A stretch of 64,000 nt of DNA from Mycolicibacterium confluentis (GTDB taxonomy: Bacteria; Actinomycetota; Actinomycetes; Mycobacteriales; Mycobacteriaceae). Shown here piece after piece: positions 33,549 through 43,478 of the stretch. The notes below the pieces were generated by a model. The model saw only the letters and a program-made list of their open reading frames with translations, did not search any database and was not told the origin of the DNA. A program made the translations under genes and the position numbers. Where the stretch lies: positions 372,001-436,000 of the forward strand of contig NZ_AP022612.1 of NCBI RefSeq assembly GCF_010729895.1, given 5' to 3'. The stretch's first letter is position 1, and each line of letters begins with the position of its first letter.

Positions 33549-34765
33549 GAATGTTTGCGTTCCTTCAGGTTTCGTAGGGTGGACAGGTCGGCGTCGGGCG
33601 CGAGTGTGAGCACGTCGTCGGACGTGAACGCCCCGACCGACAGCCCGCGCAGGACCACCGTCGCCAGCGCCTCCGCGGTGGCCGGTTCGTCGACGATCGC
33701 ACCGCCCCGGCGATCAAGATAGGCCTGTAGTCGCGGTGCCGCGGCGTCGAGGGCCGCACGGAAGAACGTCCCGGTGGCCAGCCAGCGCGTCACCAGATGG
33801 CCCGGGTGCATATCCCAGCCCTGGTAGTACCCGCGCTGCAGCGATCGGGTGACCAGGCCGTGGTGGCGGACCAGTGCCGCGCGCACCTGCTGGCCGGTGC
33901 CCTCCGGCATGACCTGAGTCGACCCGTCGGCGACGCGCACCCCGGTCTGCGCCGCGGCCGTCATCATCACGGCCTTGGCGTGGTCGGCGATGGGGTGGTC
34001 GAGGGCCTGCTGTTGTGGTGAGATTCCGCACGCGGCGCTGTAATCGTATGTGCCGTAGTGCAGTCCAAGGCAGCGTCCTTGGCTGGCGTGCAGGGCGCGG
34101 GCCACCGTCGCGGCGCCGTCAGCACCCAGGATGGCCTGCGGGCTCTCAATCTGCAGCTCGAACCGCAGTGCCCCGTCCGGCAGGCCGTGGGCCTGCTCAA
34201 GCGCTTCGCACACCCAGACAGCCGCGGTGGCCTGTTGTGTGACACGAAGTTTCGGGACCGTGAACACGAAACCGTCCGGCACACCGCCCGCACCGTCGAG
34301 CACCAACTCCAGCGTGCGGATCGCCCGTCGACGTTCGGCCGTGGTTAGTCCCTTGATCCGGACCCCGCTGGTCGGCAGGCCCAGCGCGGCCAGCGTGCGA
34401 CCCGCCTCGAGCGCGTCGCGGTCCTCGTCGGCGTCGGGGCGCCACCCGTAGCCGTCCTCGAAGTCGAGGCGCAGATCCTGGATCGGGGCCGTGGTAAGGC
34501 GTGCCCGCACGTCGTCGACGGCGGCCTCGTCGGCCAACTCCACCAGAAGGTCGCGATGCTGGTCGAGCAGGGCGAGGGCCGCGGCACCCCAGCGGTGAGG
34601 GGTGTCGGCGCCCGCGCCGGCCGCGCTGAGGTAGACGGTGTGCACTGGTTGGCCGTCGTCGCCGCCGCCTGGATAGTGCGATGCGAGTTCGGCATCGACC
34701 TCGGAAAGAAGATCGTCGATGCGGGCCAGCAGCGCCGGCGCGATCGGGTTGCCGGGTTCTGCCAT
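33545..34765 (-). CDS. HpcH/HpaI-aldolase-like protein (DUF6986 type)
   Basis: A 406-residue TIM-barrel protein of the citrate-lyase-beta/malate-synthase-like group: DLRLDFEDGYG, RIKGLT, GFVFTVPKLRVTQQ, LRFELQIESPQAILG, LHYGTYDYSAACGI and GYYQGWDMHPGHLVTRW. First gene of a tight operon with alc and puuE (ATGA overlap), which strongly suggests a step in allantoin use, such as handling glyoxylate or splitting ureidoglycolate. That step is an inference. ATG 34765 is chosen; the open frame continues upstream without family similarity. Confidence 0.75.
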   Translation of the reverse strand: MAEPGNPIAPALLARIDDLLSEVDAELASHYPGGGDDGQPVHTVYLSAAGAGADTPHRWGAAALALLDQHRDLLVELADEAAVDDVRARLTTAPIQDLRLDFEDGYGWRPDADEDRDALEAGRTLAALGLPTSGVRIKGLTTAERRRAIRTLELVLDGAGGVPDGFVFTVPKLRVTQQATAAVWVCEALEQAHGLPDGALRFELQIESPQAILGADGAATVARALHASQGRCLGLHYGTYDYSAACGISPQQQALDHPIADHAKAVMMTAAAQTGVRVADGSTQVMPEGTGQQVRAALVRHHGLVTRSLQRGYYQGWDMHPGHLVTRWLATGTFFRAALDAAAPRLQAYLDRRGGAIVDEPATAEALATVVLRGLSVGAFTSDDVLTLAPDADLSTLRNLKERKHS

Positions 34766-34876
34766 CTGCCCATCGTCACAGAAGTTGTGGTTCGGTGCGT
34801 CTCGACAGGCGCGCAGAAGATGCGATCGCCCTGATTGCTGGGGAAGCTGTCGGCGCCGCTTGTGGTTGGCACAGTC

Positions 34877-35794
34877 ATGCCCACTGGAATCTTTCTCTCC
34901 CCGCTGCCCAATGTCGCCAATGTGGTCGACGACGTGATCGACCAGGCCCGCCGGGCCTACGACCTCGGCGTCCGCCAGATCTGGCTGGCCCAGCAGTTGG
35001 ACACCGATGCGATCACGCTCGCGGCTGTCGTCGGCGCCGCGGTCCCCGGACTCGGCGTCGGCACGTCCGTGGTGCCGATCAACCCTCGCCACCCGCTCAT
35101 CGTCGCGTCGCTCGCGCAGACCGCGCAGGCCGCGACGCACGGCCACTTCAGCCTCGGCCTGGGTCTGGGTGCGCACGCCATCGAGCAGCGCACCTTCGGC
35201 ATCGACCCGGCGGGCACGGTCGCACGCCTGCGCGAACACCTGCAGGTGCTGCGTGCGGTGTTCGACGGTGACGATGTCGACGTGCGCGGCGAGCACATCA
35301 CGGCCGTGCCGGAGTGGCCCGTGCAGGTGGCGGGCGGACACCCGGTGCCGCTGTATGTCGCCGCGATGGGGCCCAAGGCGCTGCAGATCACCGGGGAGCT
35401 GGCCGACGGCACACTGCCGTATCTGGCAGGCCCCCGGACGATCAAGGACTTCATCGTGCCGACGATCACGGACGCGGCCACGAAGGCCGGGCGGCCCACC
35501 CCGCGCGTCATCGCCGCCGCACCCGTTCTGGTGACCGACGATCGCGATGCCGGACTGGCGGCGGCCCGGGCCGCGCTGAGCTTCTACGACACCATCCCGT
35601 CGTATCAGAAGGTCGTCGCGCGGGAGGGCCTGACGTCGGCGGCGGATCTGGCGATCGTCGGATCGCACGACGAGGTGCTCGAGAAGCTGTCGGCCTACCG
35701 CGACGCGGGGGCCAGTGACGTCGTCATCTCACCGCTCAAACGGGACAATCCAGTTGAGCTAGAGGCTCTTTGGCGCGTCGCGGCCGCCCTTTAG
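34877..35794 (+). CDS. LLM-class F420-type oxidoreductase
   Basis: A 305-residue luciferase-like oxidoreductase: IWLAQQLDTDAITLAAVVGAAVPGLGVGTSVVPINPRHPL, FSLGLGLGAHAIEQRTFG, and PLYVAAMGPKALQITGELADGTLPYLAGP. The pattern matches F420-dependent members. It starts 111 bp from the divergent aldolase gene, so they may share regulation. The 3' end overlaps dapC by 36 bp on the opposite strand. Substrate unknown. Confidence 0.85.
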   Translation: MPTGIFLSPLPNVANVVDDVIDQARRAYDLGVRQIWLAQQLDTDAITLAAVVGAAVPGLGVGTSVVPINPRHPLIVASLAQTAQAATHGHFSLGLGLGAHAIEQRTFGIDPAGTVARLREHLQVLRAVFDGDDVDVRGEHITAVPEWPVQVAGGHPVPLYVAAMGPKALQITGELADGTLPYLAGPRTIKDFIVPTITDAATKAGRPTPRVIAAAPVLVTDDRDAGLAAARAALSFYDTIPSYQKVVAREGLTSAADLAIVGSHDEVLEKLSAYRDAGASDVVISPLKRDNPVELEALWRVAAAL

Positions 35795-36949
35795 CACCTC
35801 GAGGCGGTTGATCGCCTCGTCCAGGGTGTCGTCGCGTTTGCAGAATGCGAAGCGCACCAGATGGTTCCATTCGGCGAAGTGCGGCCCGTTCGGATCGCAG
35901 AACGCCGACAGTGGAATCGCGGCCACCCCCGCGGTGTGCGGCAGTTGCCTGCAGAACTCGGTGCTGTCGTCGTAGCCCAGCGGTCGAGGGTCGGCACACA
36001 GGAAGTAGGTGCCCGCGCTCTCGTGCACGTCGAACCCGATGTCGGTCAGGGCGGTGCTGAGCCTGTCCCGTTTGAGCTGCAGCGAGTCACGCAGCCCCCG
36101 TACCCACTGGTCTTCGGTGTTGAGCGCATGCGCCACGGCCGGTTGGAACGGCGCACCCCCGACGTAGCTGAGGTACTGCTTGGCGGCGCGCACCCCAGCG
36201 ATGAGATGCGGTGCACCGCAGGCCCATCCGATCTTCCAACCCGTGCAGTTGAACATCTTGGCAGCGCTCGAGATGGTCACGGTGCGCTCGGCCATGCCCG
36301 GATACGAGGCCAGCGGCAGGTGGGTGGTGTCGAACACCAGGTGCTCGTACACCTCGTCGGTGATGACCAGCAGGTCCTTCTCGACGGCCAGCGCCGCAAG
36401 TGCTGAGAGCTCTTGGTGGTTCAGCACCGTGCCGCTGGGGTTGTGCGGGGAGTTGACGACGATGGCTTTGGTGCGCGGGCCGACCGTGGCCCGCAGCGCG
36501 TCGATGTCGAGGGCGAAACCGCGGCCGTTCGGGACCAGCGGCACCGTCACGCGGTGACAGCCGGCCATGGCGACCACGGGGGAGTAGGAGTCGTAGAACG
36601 GTTCGATGAGCACGACCTCTGAGCCGGGCTCGACCAGGCCGATGATGCTGGCCGCGATGGCCTCGGTGGCGCCGACGGTCACCAGCACCTCGGTGTTCGG
36701 GTCGTATTCGACGCCGTAGTGCCTGCTGCGCTGCGCGGCGATGGCCTCCCGCAACGGCGCGATACCCAGGCCGGGTGGGTACTGGTTGACGCCCTCGGCG
36801 ATCGCGTTCTCGGCGATTTTGAGCATCGAGGGCGGGCCGTCCTCGTCGGGGAAGCCCTGGCCGAGGTTGACCGCCCCGATCCGGGCGGCCAGCGCCGACA
36901 TCTCGGCGAAGATCGTCACCGCATACGGCTGCAACCGCGTCACCGTCAT
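35759..36949 (-). CDS. dapC: PLP aminotransferase, N-succinyldiaminopimelate aminotransferase DapC
   Basis: A 396-residue class I aminotransferase, close in length to M. tuberculosis DapC (Rv0858c) and next to fadA as there. It supplies the amino-transfer step of lysine/diaminopimelate synthesis for cell wall. Signs: NLGQGFPDEDGP, VNSPHNPSGTVL, DEVYEHLVFD, and the PLP lysine in SSAAKMFNCTGWKIGW (about residue 231). The start ATG 36949 gives the family N-terminus. The true substrate could be another amino acid (kynurenine aminotransferases look alike). Confidence 0.85.
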   Translation of the reverse strand: MTVTRLQPYAVTIFAEMSALAARIGAVNLGQGFPDEDGPPSMLKIAENAIAEGVNQYPPGLGIAPLREAIAAQRSRHYGVEYDPNTEVLVTVGATEAIAASIIGLVEPGSEVVLIEPFYDSYSPVVAMAGCHRVTVPLVPNGRGFALDIDALRATVGPRTKAIVVNSPHNPSGTVLNHQELSALAALAVEKDLLVITDEVYEHLVFDTTHLPLASYPGMAERTVTISSAAKMFNCTGWKIGWACGAPHLIAGVRAAKQYLSYVGGAPFQPAVAHALNTEDQWVRGLRDSLQLKRDRLSTALTDIGFDVHESAGTYFLCADPRPLGYDDSTEFCRQLPHTAGVAAIPLSAFCDPNGPHFAEWNHLVRFAFCKRDDTLDEAINRLEVLKGGRDAPKSL

Positions 36950-36980
36950 GGTTGCCCACCCTAGTGGCCGACTCCATTGG

Positions 36981-37042
36981 CGCGAGCAGACATGAACTCG
37001 CACGCTGTGGCCGCGATTCGTGCGAGAACATGTCTGCTCGCG
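36981..37042. repeat. Long inverted repeat (GCGAGCAGACATG type) between dapC and fadA
   Basis: 23-bp arms at 36981-37003 and 37020-37042, differing at only two positions, around a 16-base loop. One of several GCGAGC-ended palindromes in this window. It lies at the start of the 447-bp gene-free stretch 36950-37396; the remainder should hold the fadA promoter and shows no gene. It could end transcription or be a small mobile palindrome. Confidence 0.75.
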
Positions 37043-37396
37043 GAGGTAGGTGTGCGACTGCCGGCTGGCGGGATCCCGGCCCTGCTCGCACGGCAGGGTC
37101 CGCGCGAATCTCAGTCAGTTAGGGATGATTCTGATTTCAGCCACAACTCCGCCGCAATAGGTCATGCAAAATGGCCACGTCTGGGCACAGACTGTTAAAA
37201 TGCGTTCTGCCAATTGTCTCACTCGGGCTTGTTCGAGGGGGAGAGTCGGCGGTCTGGAAGCGGCCCGTGAGAAATCTCCCAACCAACGGGTTGGGGGAGC
37301 CTGCTAGGCTGGCCGCTCAGAGGACTACCCTCCGCGCAGGACTGCGGTCGACGCAGGTCTGCGATAACCAACCTGAACAGGACCTGGAGTATCTAC

Positions 37397-38608
37397 ATGT
37401 CCGAAGAAGCCTTCATCTACGAGGCCATCCGCACGCCGCGCGGTAAGCAGCGTGGCGGGTCGCTCACCGAGGTCAGGCCGCTGAGCCTGGTCGTCGGCCT
37501 CATCGAAGAGATCCGCAGCCGGTTCCCCGGCCTGGACGAGACCCTGATCAGCGACGTCGTCCTGGGCTGCGTCTCACCCGTCGGAGATCAGGGCGGCGAC
37601 ATCGCCCGCACCGCGGTGCTCGCGGCCGGCCTGCCCGACACCACCGGTGGCGTGCAGCTCAACCGCTTCTGCGCCTCGGGCCTGGAAGCCGTCAACATCG
37701 CCGCACAGAAGGTCCGCTCCGGCTGGGACGACCTGGTGCTGGCCGGTGGCGTCGAGGTGATGAGCCGCGTCCCGATGGGCTCCGACGGTGGCGCGATGTT
37801 CTCCGACACCGCCTTCACCTATGACAACTACATCGCCCCGCAGGGCATCGGCGCCGACCTGATCGCCACCATGGAGGGCTTCTCCCGCGAGGACGTCGAC
37901 ACCTACGCGCTGCGCAGCCAAGAGCGTGCCGCGGCAGCGTGGTCGGGCGGCTACTTCGCCAAGTCCGTCGTCCCGGTCAAGGATCAGAACGGCCTCGTCA
38001 TTCTCGACCAGGACGAGCACATGCGTCCCGGAACCACCCTCGAGGGCCTGGCCAAGCTGAAGCCCGCCTTCGAGGGAATCGGCGCGATGGGCGGCTTCGA
38101 CGACGTGGCGCTGCAGAAGTACCACTGGGTCGAGAAGATCAACCACGTCCACCACGGCGGCAACAGCTCGGGCATCGTCGACGGTGCCGCGCTGCTGCTG
38201 ATCGGCTCCGAGAAGGCAGGCGCCTCGCAGGGTCTGACCCCGCGCGCCCGCGTCGTGGCCACCGCCACCAGCGGTGCCGACGGAACCATCATGCTGACCG
38301 GCCCGACGCCCGCCACCCAGAAGGTGCTGGACCGCGCGGGTCTGACGGTCGACGACATCGACCTGTTCGAGCTCAACGAGGCGTTCGCCTCGGTGGTGCT
38401 GAAGTTCCAGAAGGACCTCAACATCCCCGACGAGAAGCTCAACGTCAACGGTGGCGCCATCGCGATGGGCCACCCGCTGGGCGCCACCGGCGCCATGATC
38501 ACCGGAACCATGGTCGACGAGCTCGAGCGGCGCGGCGCCAAGCGTGCGCTGATCACGCTCTGCGTCGGCGGCGGCATGGGCGTGGCCACCATCATCGAGC
38601 GCGTGTAG
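37397..38608 (+). CDS. fadA: Acetyl-CoA acyltransferase, beta subunit of the trifunctional enzyme
   Basis: A 403-residue thiolase that performs the last step of fatty-acid beta-oxidation. The nucleophile C92 ([11 protein letters not shown]), H359 ([16 protein letters not shown]) and C389 (LCVGGGMG) are present. It is followed after 14 bp by fadB, as in M. tuberculosis Rv0859-Rv0860, where the two proteins form an alpha2-beta2 complex. Abundant preferred codons suggest high expression. Confidence 0.95.
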   Translation: MSEEAFIYEAIRTPRGKQRGGSLTEVRPLSLVVGLIEEIRSRFPGLDETLISDVVLGCVSPVGDQGGDIARTAVLAAGLPDTTGGVQLNRFCASGLEAVNIAAQKVRSGWDDLVLAGGVEVMSRVPMGSDGGAMFSDTAFTYDNYIAPQGIGADLIATMEGFSREDVDTYALRSQERAAAAWSGGYFAKSVVPVKDQNGLVILDQDEHMRPGTTLEGLAKLKPAFEGIGAMGGFDDVALQKYHWVEKINHVHHGGNSSGIVDGAALLLIGSEKAGASQGLTPRARVVATATSGADGTIMLTGPTPATQKVLDRAGLTVDDIDLFELNEAFASVVLKFQKDLNIPDEKLNVNGGAIAMGHPLGATGAMITGTMVDELERRGAKRALITLCVGGGMGVATIIERV

Positions 38609-38622
38609 GAAAGAGCAGAAAC

Positions 38623-40770
38623 ATGGCAGAGAACACCATCAAGTGGGACAAGGATGCCGACGGCATCGTCACGCTGACGCTGGACGACCCGACCGGCTCG
38701 GCCAACGTGATGAACGAGCACTACAAGGAGTCGATGCACAACGCCGTCGAACGACTTGTGGCGGAGAAGGATTCGATCACCGGCGTGGTGATCGCCAGCG
38801 CGAAGAAGACCTTCTTCGCCGGCGGTGACCTCAAGGGCATGCTGACCGTCGGCCCCGAGGACGCCGCTGAGTCGTTCGCCGAGGTCGAGTTCATCAAGGC
38901 CGACCTGCGCGCGCTCGAGACCCTCGGCGTGCCGGTCGTCTCCGCGATCAACGGTGCGGCCCTCGGCGGCGGCCTGGAGATCGCCCTTGCGACGCATCAC
39001 CGCATCGCGGCTGATGTCCGCGGCGTGGTCATCGGCCTGCCCGAGGTCACCCTGGGCCTGCTGCCCGGCGGAGGCGGCGTGGCCCGCACCGTGCGCATGT
39101 TCGGCATCCAGAAGGCCTTCATGGAGGTCCTGAGCCAGGGCACCCGCTTCTCGCCGGCCAAGGCCAAGGAGATCGGCCTGGTCGACGAACTGGTCGGCAG
39201 CGTCGAGGAGCTCATTCCCGCCGCCAAGGCGTGGATCAAGGCCAACCCCGAGTCGCACACCCAGCCGTGGGACGCCAAGGGCTACAAGATGCCCGGCGGC
39301 ACCCCGTCCAGCCCCGCGCTGGCCGCGGTCCTGCCGTCGTTCCCGGCGCTGCTGCGCAAGCAGCTCAAGGGTGCGCCGATGCCCGCACCGCGTGCCATCC
39401 TGGCCGCGGCCATCGAGGGTGCGCAGGTCGACTTCGACACCGCCACCCGCATCGAGAGCCGCTACTTCGTCAGCCTGGTCACGAGCCAGACCGCCAAGAA
39501 CATGATCCAGGCGTTCTTCCTGGACATGCAGGCCATCAACGGCGGCGCCTCGCGTCCCGACGGCATCGCCAAGCAGGAGATCAAGAAGATCGGCGTGCTG
39601 GGCGCGGGCATGATGGGCGCCGGTATCGCCTACGTGTCGGCCAAGGCCGGTTATGACGTCGTGCTCAAGGACGTCACGATCGAGGCCGCCCAGAAGGGCA
39701 AGGCGTACTCCGAGGGCATCGAGGCCAAGGCGCTCAAGCGCGGCAAGACCACCGAAGAACGCGCTGCTGCATTGCTTTCCAGGATCCACCCGACCGCCGA
39801 TGCCGCTGATCTGGCGGGCGTCGACTTCGTGATCGAGGCCGTCTTCGAGAACACCGAACTCAAGCACAAGGTGTTCCAGGAGATCGAGGACATCGTCGAG
39901 CCGAACGCGTTGCTGGGCTCGAACACCTCCACCCTGCCGATCACCGGTCTGGCGACCGGCGTGAAGCGCCAGGAGGACTTCATCGGGATCCACTTCTTCT
40001 CACCCGTCGACAAGATGCCGCTGGTGGAGATCATCAAGGGCGAGAAGACTTCCGACGAGGCGCTGGCCCGGGTGTTCGACTACACCCTGGCCATCAAGAA
40101 GACCCCGATCGTGGTCAACGACAGCCGTGGCTTCTTCACCTCGCGTGTCATCGGCACCTTCGTCAACGAGGCGCTGGCCATGCTGGGCGAGGGTGTCCCC
40201 GCCACCACCATCGAGCAGGCGGGCGCGCAGGCCGGGTACCCGGCTGCGCCGCTGCAGCTTTCGGATGAGCTCAACCTCGAGCTCATGCAGAAGATCGCCA
40301 CCGAGACCCGCAAGGCGACCGAGGCGGCGGGCGGCACCCACGTGGCGCACCCGGCCGAAGAGGTCGTCAACAAGATGATCGAGATCGGTCGTCCGTCGCG
40401 GCTCAAGGGCGCCGGGTTCTACGAGTACGTCGACGGCAAGCGGGTCGGCCTGTGGCCGGGCCTGGCGGAGACCTTCAACTCCGGCTCGACCGAGATCCCG
40501 CTGCAGGACGCCATCGACCGCATGCTGTTCGCCGAGGCTCTGGAAACCCAGAAGTGCATCGACGAGGGCGTGCTGACCTCGACGGCCGACGCGAACATCG
40601 GTTCGATCCTGGGCATCGGCTTCCCGCCGTACACCGGGGGCAGCGCGCAGTTCATCGTGGGCTACCAGGGTGAACTGGGCGTCGGCAAGGAGGCCTTCGT
40701 GGCCCGCGCCAAGCAGTTGGCCGAGCGCTACGGCGACCGCTTCAACCCGCCGGCATCGCTGACCAGCTAG
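38623..40770 (+). CDS. fadB: Fatty-acid oxidation alpha subunit (enoyl-CoA hydratase / 3-hydroxyacyl-CoA dehydrogenase)
   Basis: A 715-residue fusion. Residues about 1-190 are an enoyl-CoA hydratase (FFAGGDLKGML, NGAALGGGLEIALATHHRIA, GLPEVTLGLLPGGGG with the two acidic residues). From about 320 comes the NAD-binding domain (IGVLGAGMMGAGIAYVSAKAGY), then the dehydrogenase part with GIHFFSPVDKMPLVEII and two C-terminal helical domains. Catalyses the middle two steps of beta-oxidation. The start is ATG 38623 after AGGAAAGAGC. A strong terminator follows. Confidence 0.95.
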   Translation: MAENTIKWDKDADGIVTLTLDDPTGSANVMNEHYKESMHNAVERLVAEKDSITGVVIASAKKTFFAGGDLKGMLTVGPEDAAESFAEVEFIKADLRALETLGVPVVSAINGAALGGGLEIALATHHRIAADVRGVVIGLPEVTLGLLPGGGGVARTVRMFGIQKAFMEVLSQGTRFSPAKAKEIGLVDELVGSVEELIPAAKAWIKANPESHTQPWDAKGYKMPGGTPSSPALAAVLPSFPALLRKQLKGAPMPAPRAILAAAIEGAQVDFDTATRIESRYFVSLVTSQTAKNMIQAFFLDMQAINGGASRPDGIAKQEIKKIGVLGAGMMGAGIAYVSAKAGYDVVLKDVTIEAAQKGKAYSEGIEAKALKRGKTTEERAAALLSRIHPTADAADLAGVDFVIEAVFENTELKHKVFQEIEDIVEPNALLGSNTSTLPITGLATGVKRQEDFIGIHFFSPVDKMPLVEIIKGEKTSDEALARVFDYTLAIKKTPIVVNDSRGFFTSRVIGTFVNEALAMLGEGVPATTIEQAGAQAGYPAAPLQLSDELNLELMQKIATETRKATEAAGGTHVAHPAEEVVNKMIEIGRPSRLKGAGFYEYVDGKRVGLWPGLAETFNSGSTEIPLQDAIDRMLFAEALETQKCIDEGVLTSTADANIGSILGIGFPPYTGGSAQFIVGYQGELGVGKEAFVARAKQLAERYGDRFNPPASLTS

Positions 40771-40781
40771 TCCGTCCAGCG

Positions 40782-40818
40782 CGAAGCCCCCGGAATCACA
40801 ACGATTCCGGGGGCTTCG
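40782..40818 (+). terminator. Hairpin terminator after fadB
   Basis: A perfect 16-bp stem CGAAGCCCCCGGAATC / GATTCCGGGGGCTTCG with a 5-base loop, 12 bp after the fadB stop, then GTCGTCTC. No long T run, as usual in mycobacteria. Confidence 0.9.
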
Positions 40819-40862
40819 TCGTCTCTCGATGAGTTCAGGCGGTCTGCCGGGTCTGTACAGGT

Positions 40863-42002
40863 ATGCGGAATGAAGATCTCTGGGCAGTCCTCGACAGCGA
40901 CGTGGCCACCGGCCGAGTGCCCGGGTATGCCGCGGCCATCCGTCGAGGGGGCCTCGACGAGGTGTACGTCTCGGGCCGGACCTCGTTCGGCGCGGCCGCC
41001 TCACCCATCGTGCGAGACACCCCGTTTCGGATCTCGTCGCTGAGCAAGCCGCTCGGCGCCGCGCTCACGCTGGCCCTGATGGACGACGGGGTGCTGCGCC
41101 TGGATGACGAAATCCGTTGCTGGCTGCCAGAACTTGCCGATCCGGTCGTACTGGGCCGGGTGGACGGTGCCCTGTCGGACACCGAACCCGCCAACCGGCC
41201 CATCACCGTCGCGCACCTGCTGACCATGACCGCCGGGTGGGGTGTGGTGTTCGAACCCTGCCCGCTGCAGTCCGCGATCGACGAGCGCGAGATCGGATCT
41301 GGCCCGGTGCCGCCGCAGCTGACCGGCGACGAGTTCATCCGGCGTTTGGCGGAGGTGCCGCTGGCCTTTCATCCCGGCACCGGGTGGCTCTATGACATGC
41401 CGTTCAAGGTGCTCAGCGTGCTGCTCGCCCGTGCAACTGAGATGACATTGGCGGAGTTGCTGGCCGACCGGATCACCGGGCCGCTCGGCTTGGCGGACAC
41501 CGGATTCTGGGTCGAGCAGGCCGACCGGCTGCCGACTCCGTATCGGCCGACCGACGACGGTGTCGAGGCGATCGATTTACCGGCTGGTGCATTCCTGCGA
41601 CCGCCGCCATTCGAGGATCTCAGCTGCGGATTGGTCTCCTCCGCAACCGATCTGCTGCGCTTCTTCTCGGCGATGGCAGATGGCGGCGGTTCTGTTCTGC
41701 GACCCGAAACGGTGCGTCTGATGACCACGGACCAGCTCACCGCCGAGCAGCGCAGGCAGGGCCTGGACATCCTCGGCCCAGGGGTGTCCTGGGGTATGGG
41801 CGTGGGTGTTGACGTGGAGTCGGCACGGCCATGGATGCGCCCCGGGCGATGGGGCTGGATCGGCGGCAGCGGGACCACGGGGCACGTGGATCCCGACGGC
41901 TCGGTGGCGGTGTTGTTGACCCAACGCGAGCTGGCCGGTGCTCAGGAGGGATTCGACGAGTTCTGGGCGACGAACGCCGCGTGCGCGGACAGGGCACAAT
42001 AA
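40863..42002 (+). CDS. Beta-lactamase-fold serine hydrolase
   Basis: A 379-residue class C-like serine hydrolase/esterase. The SxxK motif is SLSK at about residues 59-62 (ISSLSKPLGAALTLAL); the second motif is YDM in GWLYDMPFKVLSVLLARAT rather than YxN; the C-terminal WIGGSGTTGHVDPDGSVAVLLTQREL replaces KTG. No signal peptide, so cytoplasmic. More likely an esterase than an antibiotic-resistance enzyme. Six bases separate it from the acyl-CoA ligase, so the two probably form an operon. Confidence 0.82.
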   Translation: MRNEDLWAVLDSDVATGRVPGYAAAIRRGGLDEVYVSGRTSFGAAASPIVRDTPFRISSLSKPLGAALTLALMDDGVLRLDDEIRCWLPELADPVVLGRVDGALSDTEPANRPITVAHLLTMTAGWGVVFEPCPLQSAIDEREIGSGPVPPQLTGDEFIRRLAEVPLAFHPGTGWLYDMPFKVLSVLLARATEMTLAELLADRITGPLGLADTGFWVEQADRLPTPYRPTDDGVEAIDLPAGAFLRPPPFEDLSCGLVSSATDLLRFFSAMADGGGSVLRPETVRLMTTDQLTAEQRRQGLDILGPGVSWGMGVGVDVESARPWMRPGRWGWIGGSGTTGHVDPDGSVAVLLTQRELAGAQEGFDEFWATNAACADRAQ

Positions 42003-42007
42003 CCCGC

Positions 42008-43477
42008 GTGACCGAGAGCTTTACCGAAAGGTTCGCGGCTGGTTTGGCGAGCTATGGTGCGGCGCCGTGCATCGAGTTCGAGCGACGGTGGCATTCCGGA
42101 GACGAGGTTGCTGAGTACGGCCGCCGGATCGGGGTCTGCCTGGACCGGGCCGGTGTCGCGCGGGACGCTCCGATCGGACTGGTGGTGCGCAACCGCTACC
42201 CACACGCCGCCGCGACGATCGGCATGATCGCCGCGGGTCGTCCGGTCGCGATGATCTATTCTTTCCAGTCGCCCGAGGCGATCGCCGCCGACATCGCGCG
42301 GCTCGACGCCGCGGCAGTCCTCGCCGACGTCGAGGACTGGACGGACCCGGTGGTGCAGGCCGTGCGCCGCACCGGAGGTGCGGGTGTGGCGCTGTCCCCG
42401 GACGGACCGACGGGCGTGACCTCACTCGAGCGTGCCGACAGCACACGGCCACGGGCTGTCCTCGACGGGGCGCTGGCCATCCTCACCAGCGGAACAACCG
42501 GTCCGCCAAAGCATTTCGTGATCCGTTCCGAAGTCCTCGAACACACGGTGTACAGCGTGACCGGAGGGCAGGCCGACGCCGACGAGCCGCCGGAGATGTC
42601 CTACTGGCCACTCGGCGGAATCGGCGGGGTGTGTCAGCTGGTCACGGGCGTCTACGTCGGCAAGCGCATGGTGCTGCTGGAGCGGTTCAGCGTTGACGAG
42701 TGGGTGCGCGTGGTCAAGCGGTACGGTCTGCAGCGCGTCGGCGTGCAACCCGCCGTGGTGCGGATGCTGCTCGACGCCGACGTGCCTGCGGAGGAACTGT
42801 CGTCACTGCAGTACGTCATGAGCGCATCGGGACCGCTGGATGTCGCGACCCGCGACGCATTCGAGGCGAAGTATGGCATTCCGGTGCTCACCGCTTACGG
42901 CGCAACCGAATTCGCGGGCTCGGTGTGCTCGTGGACTCCCGATCTGTATCGCGAGTTCGGGGCGCACAAGCGGGAGAGTTCGGGGCGCGCCCTGCCGGGA
43001 GTGCGGGTGCGAATCGTCGACGCCGACTCGGGTTCGGAACTTCCTGTCGGCGCGCGAGGGATTCTGGAGGCCAAGGTCCCTCTGCTCGGGCCAGACTGGG
43101 TGCACACCACCGACGTCGCCTCGATCGACGAGGACGGCTTCATCACGCTGCACGGACGAGCCGACGGTGCGATCAACCGCGGCGGGTTCAAGATCCTGCC
43201 GGAAACTGTTCGGAATGCACTGATCTCGCATCCCTGTGTGCGCGATGCCGGCGTGGTGGGGGTTCCGGATCAGCGGCTGGGGCAGGTGCCCTTCGCCGCC
43301 GTCGAACCCGTTCCGGGCACGTACCCGGAGGAGGTTGAGCTGATCGCGTATGTCCGGGCCGCGCTGCCCCGCCACCATGTGCCGGTCGCGATCGTCGTCG
43401 TCGACGAGCTGCCCCGCACGCCGTCGCTGAAGGTGAGCATCCCCGCGGTGGCGGCGCTGTACGCCGCGACGGAGTGA
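42008..43477 (+). CDS. AMP-binding acyl-CoA ligase
   Basis: A 489-residue ANL-superfamily enzyme that activates a carboxylic acid as acyl-AMP and then as CoA thioester. Motifs: ILTSGTTGPPKH (P-loop), LTAYGATEFAG, HTTDVASIDEDGFITLHGRADGAINRGGFKI, and the C-terminal lysine region RTPSLKVSIPAV. Somewhat short in the N-terminal domain. GTG start right after the hydrolase gene. The substrate is unknown; the DUF35-thiolase pair downstream suggests a steroid side-chain or lipid-like acid. Confidence 0.87.
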   Translation: MTESFTERFAAGLASYGAAPCIEFERRWHSGDEVAEYGRRIGVCLDRAGVARDAPIGLVVRNRYPHAAATIGMIAAGRPVAMIYSFQSPEAIAADIARLDAAAVLADVEDWTDPVVQAVRRTGGAGVALSPDGPTGVTSLERADSTRPRAVLDGALAILTSGTTGPPKHFVIRSEVLEHTVYSVTGGQADADEPPEMSYWPLGGIGGVCQLVTGVYVGKRMVLLERFSVDEWVRVVKRYGLQRVGVQPAVVRMLLDADVPAEELSSLQYVMSASGPLDVATRDAFEAKYGIPVLTAYGATEFAGSVCSWTPDLYREFGAHKRESSGRALPGVRVRIVDADSGSELPVGARGILEAKVPLLGPDWVHTTDVASIDEDGFITLHGRADGAINRGGFKILPETVRNALISHPCVRDAGVVGVPDQRLGQVPFAAVEPVPGTYPEEVELIAYVRAALPRHHVPVAIVVVDELPRTPSLKVSIPAVAALYAATE

Positions 43478-43478
43478 G

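Noticed and set aside
37984..39993. 669-residue minus-strand open frame over fadA and fadB
   Set aside because: Shadow of two genes with complete catalytic motifs.
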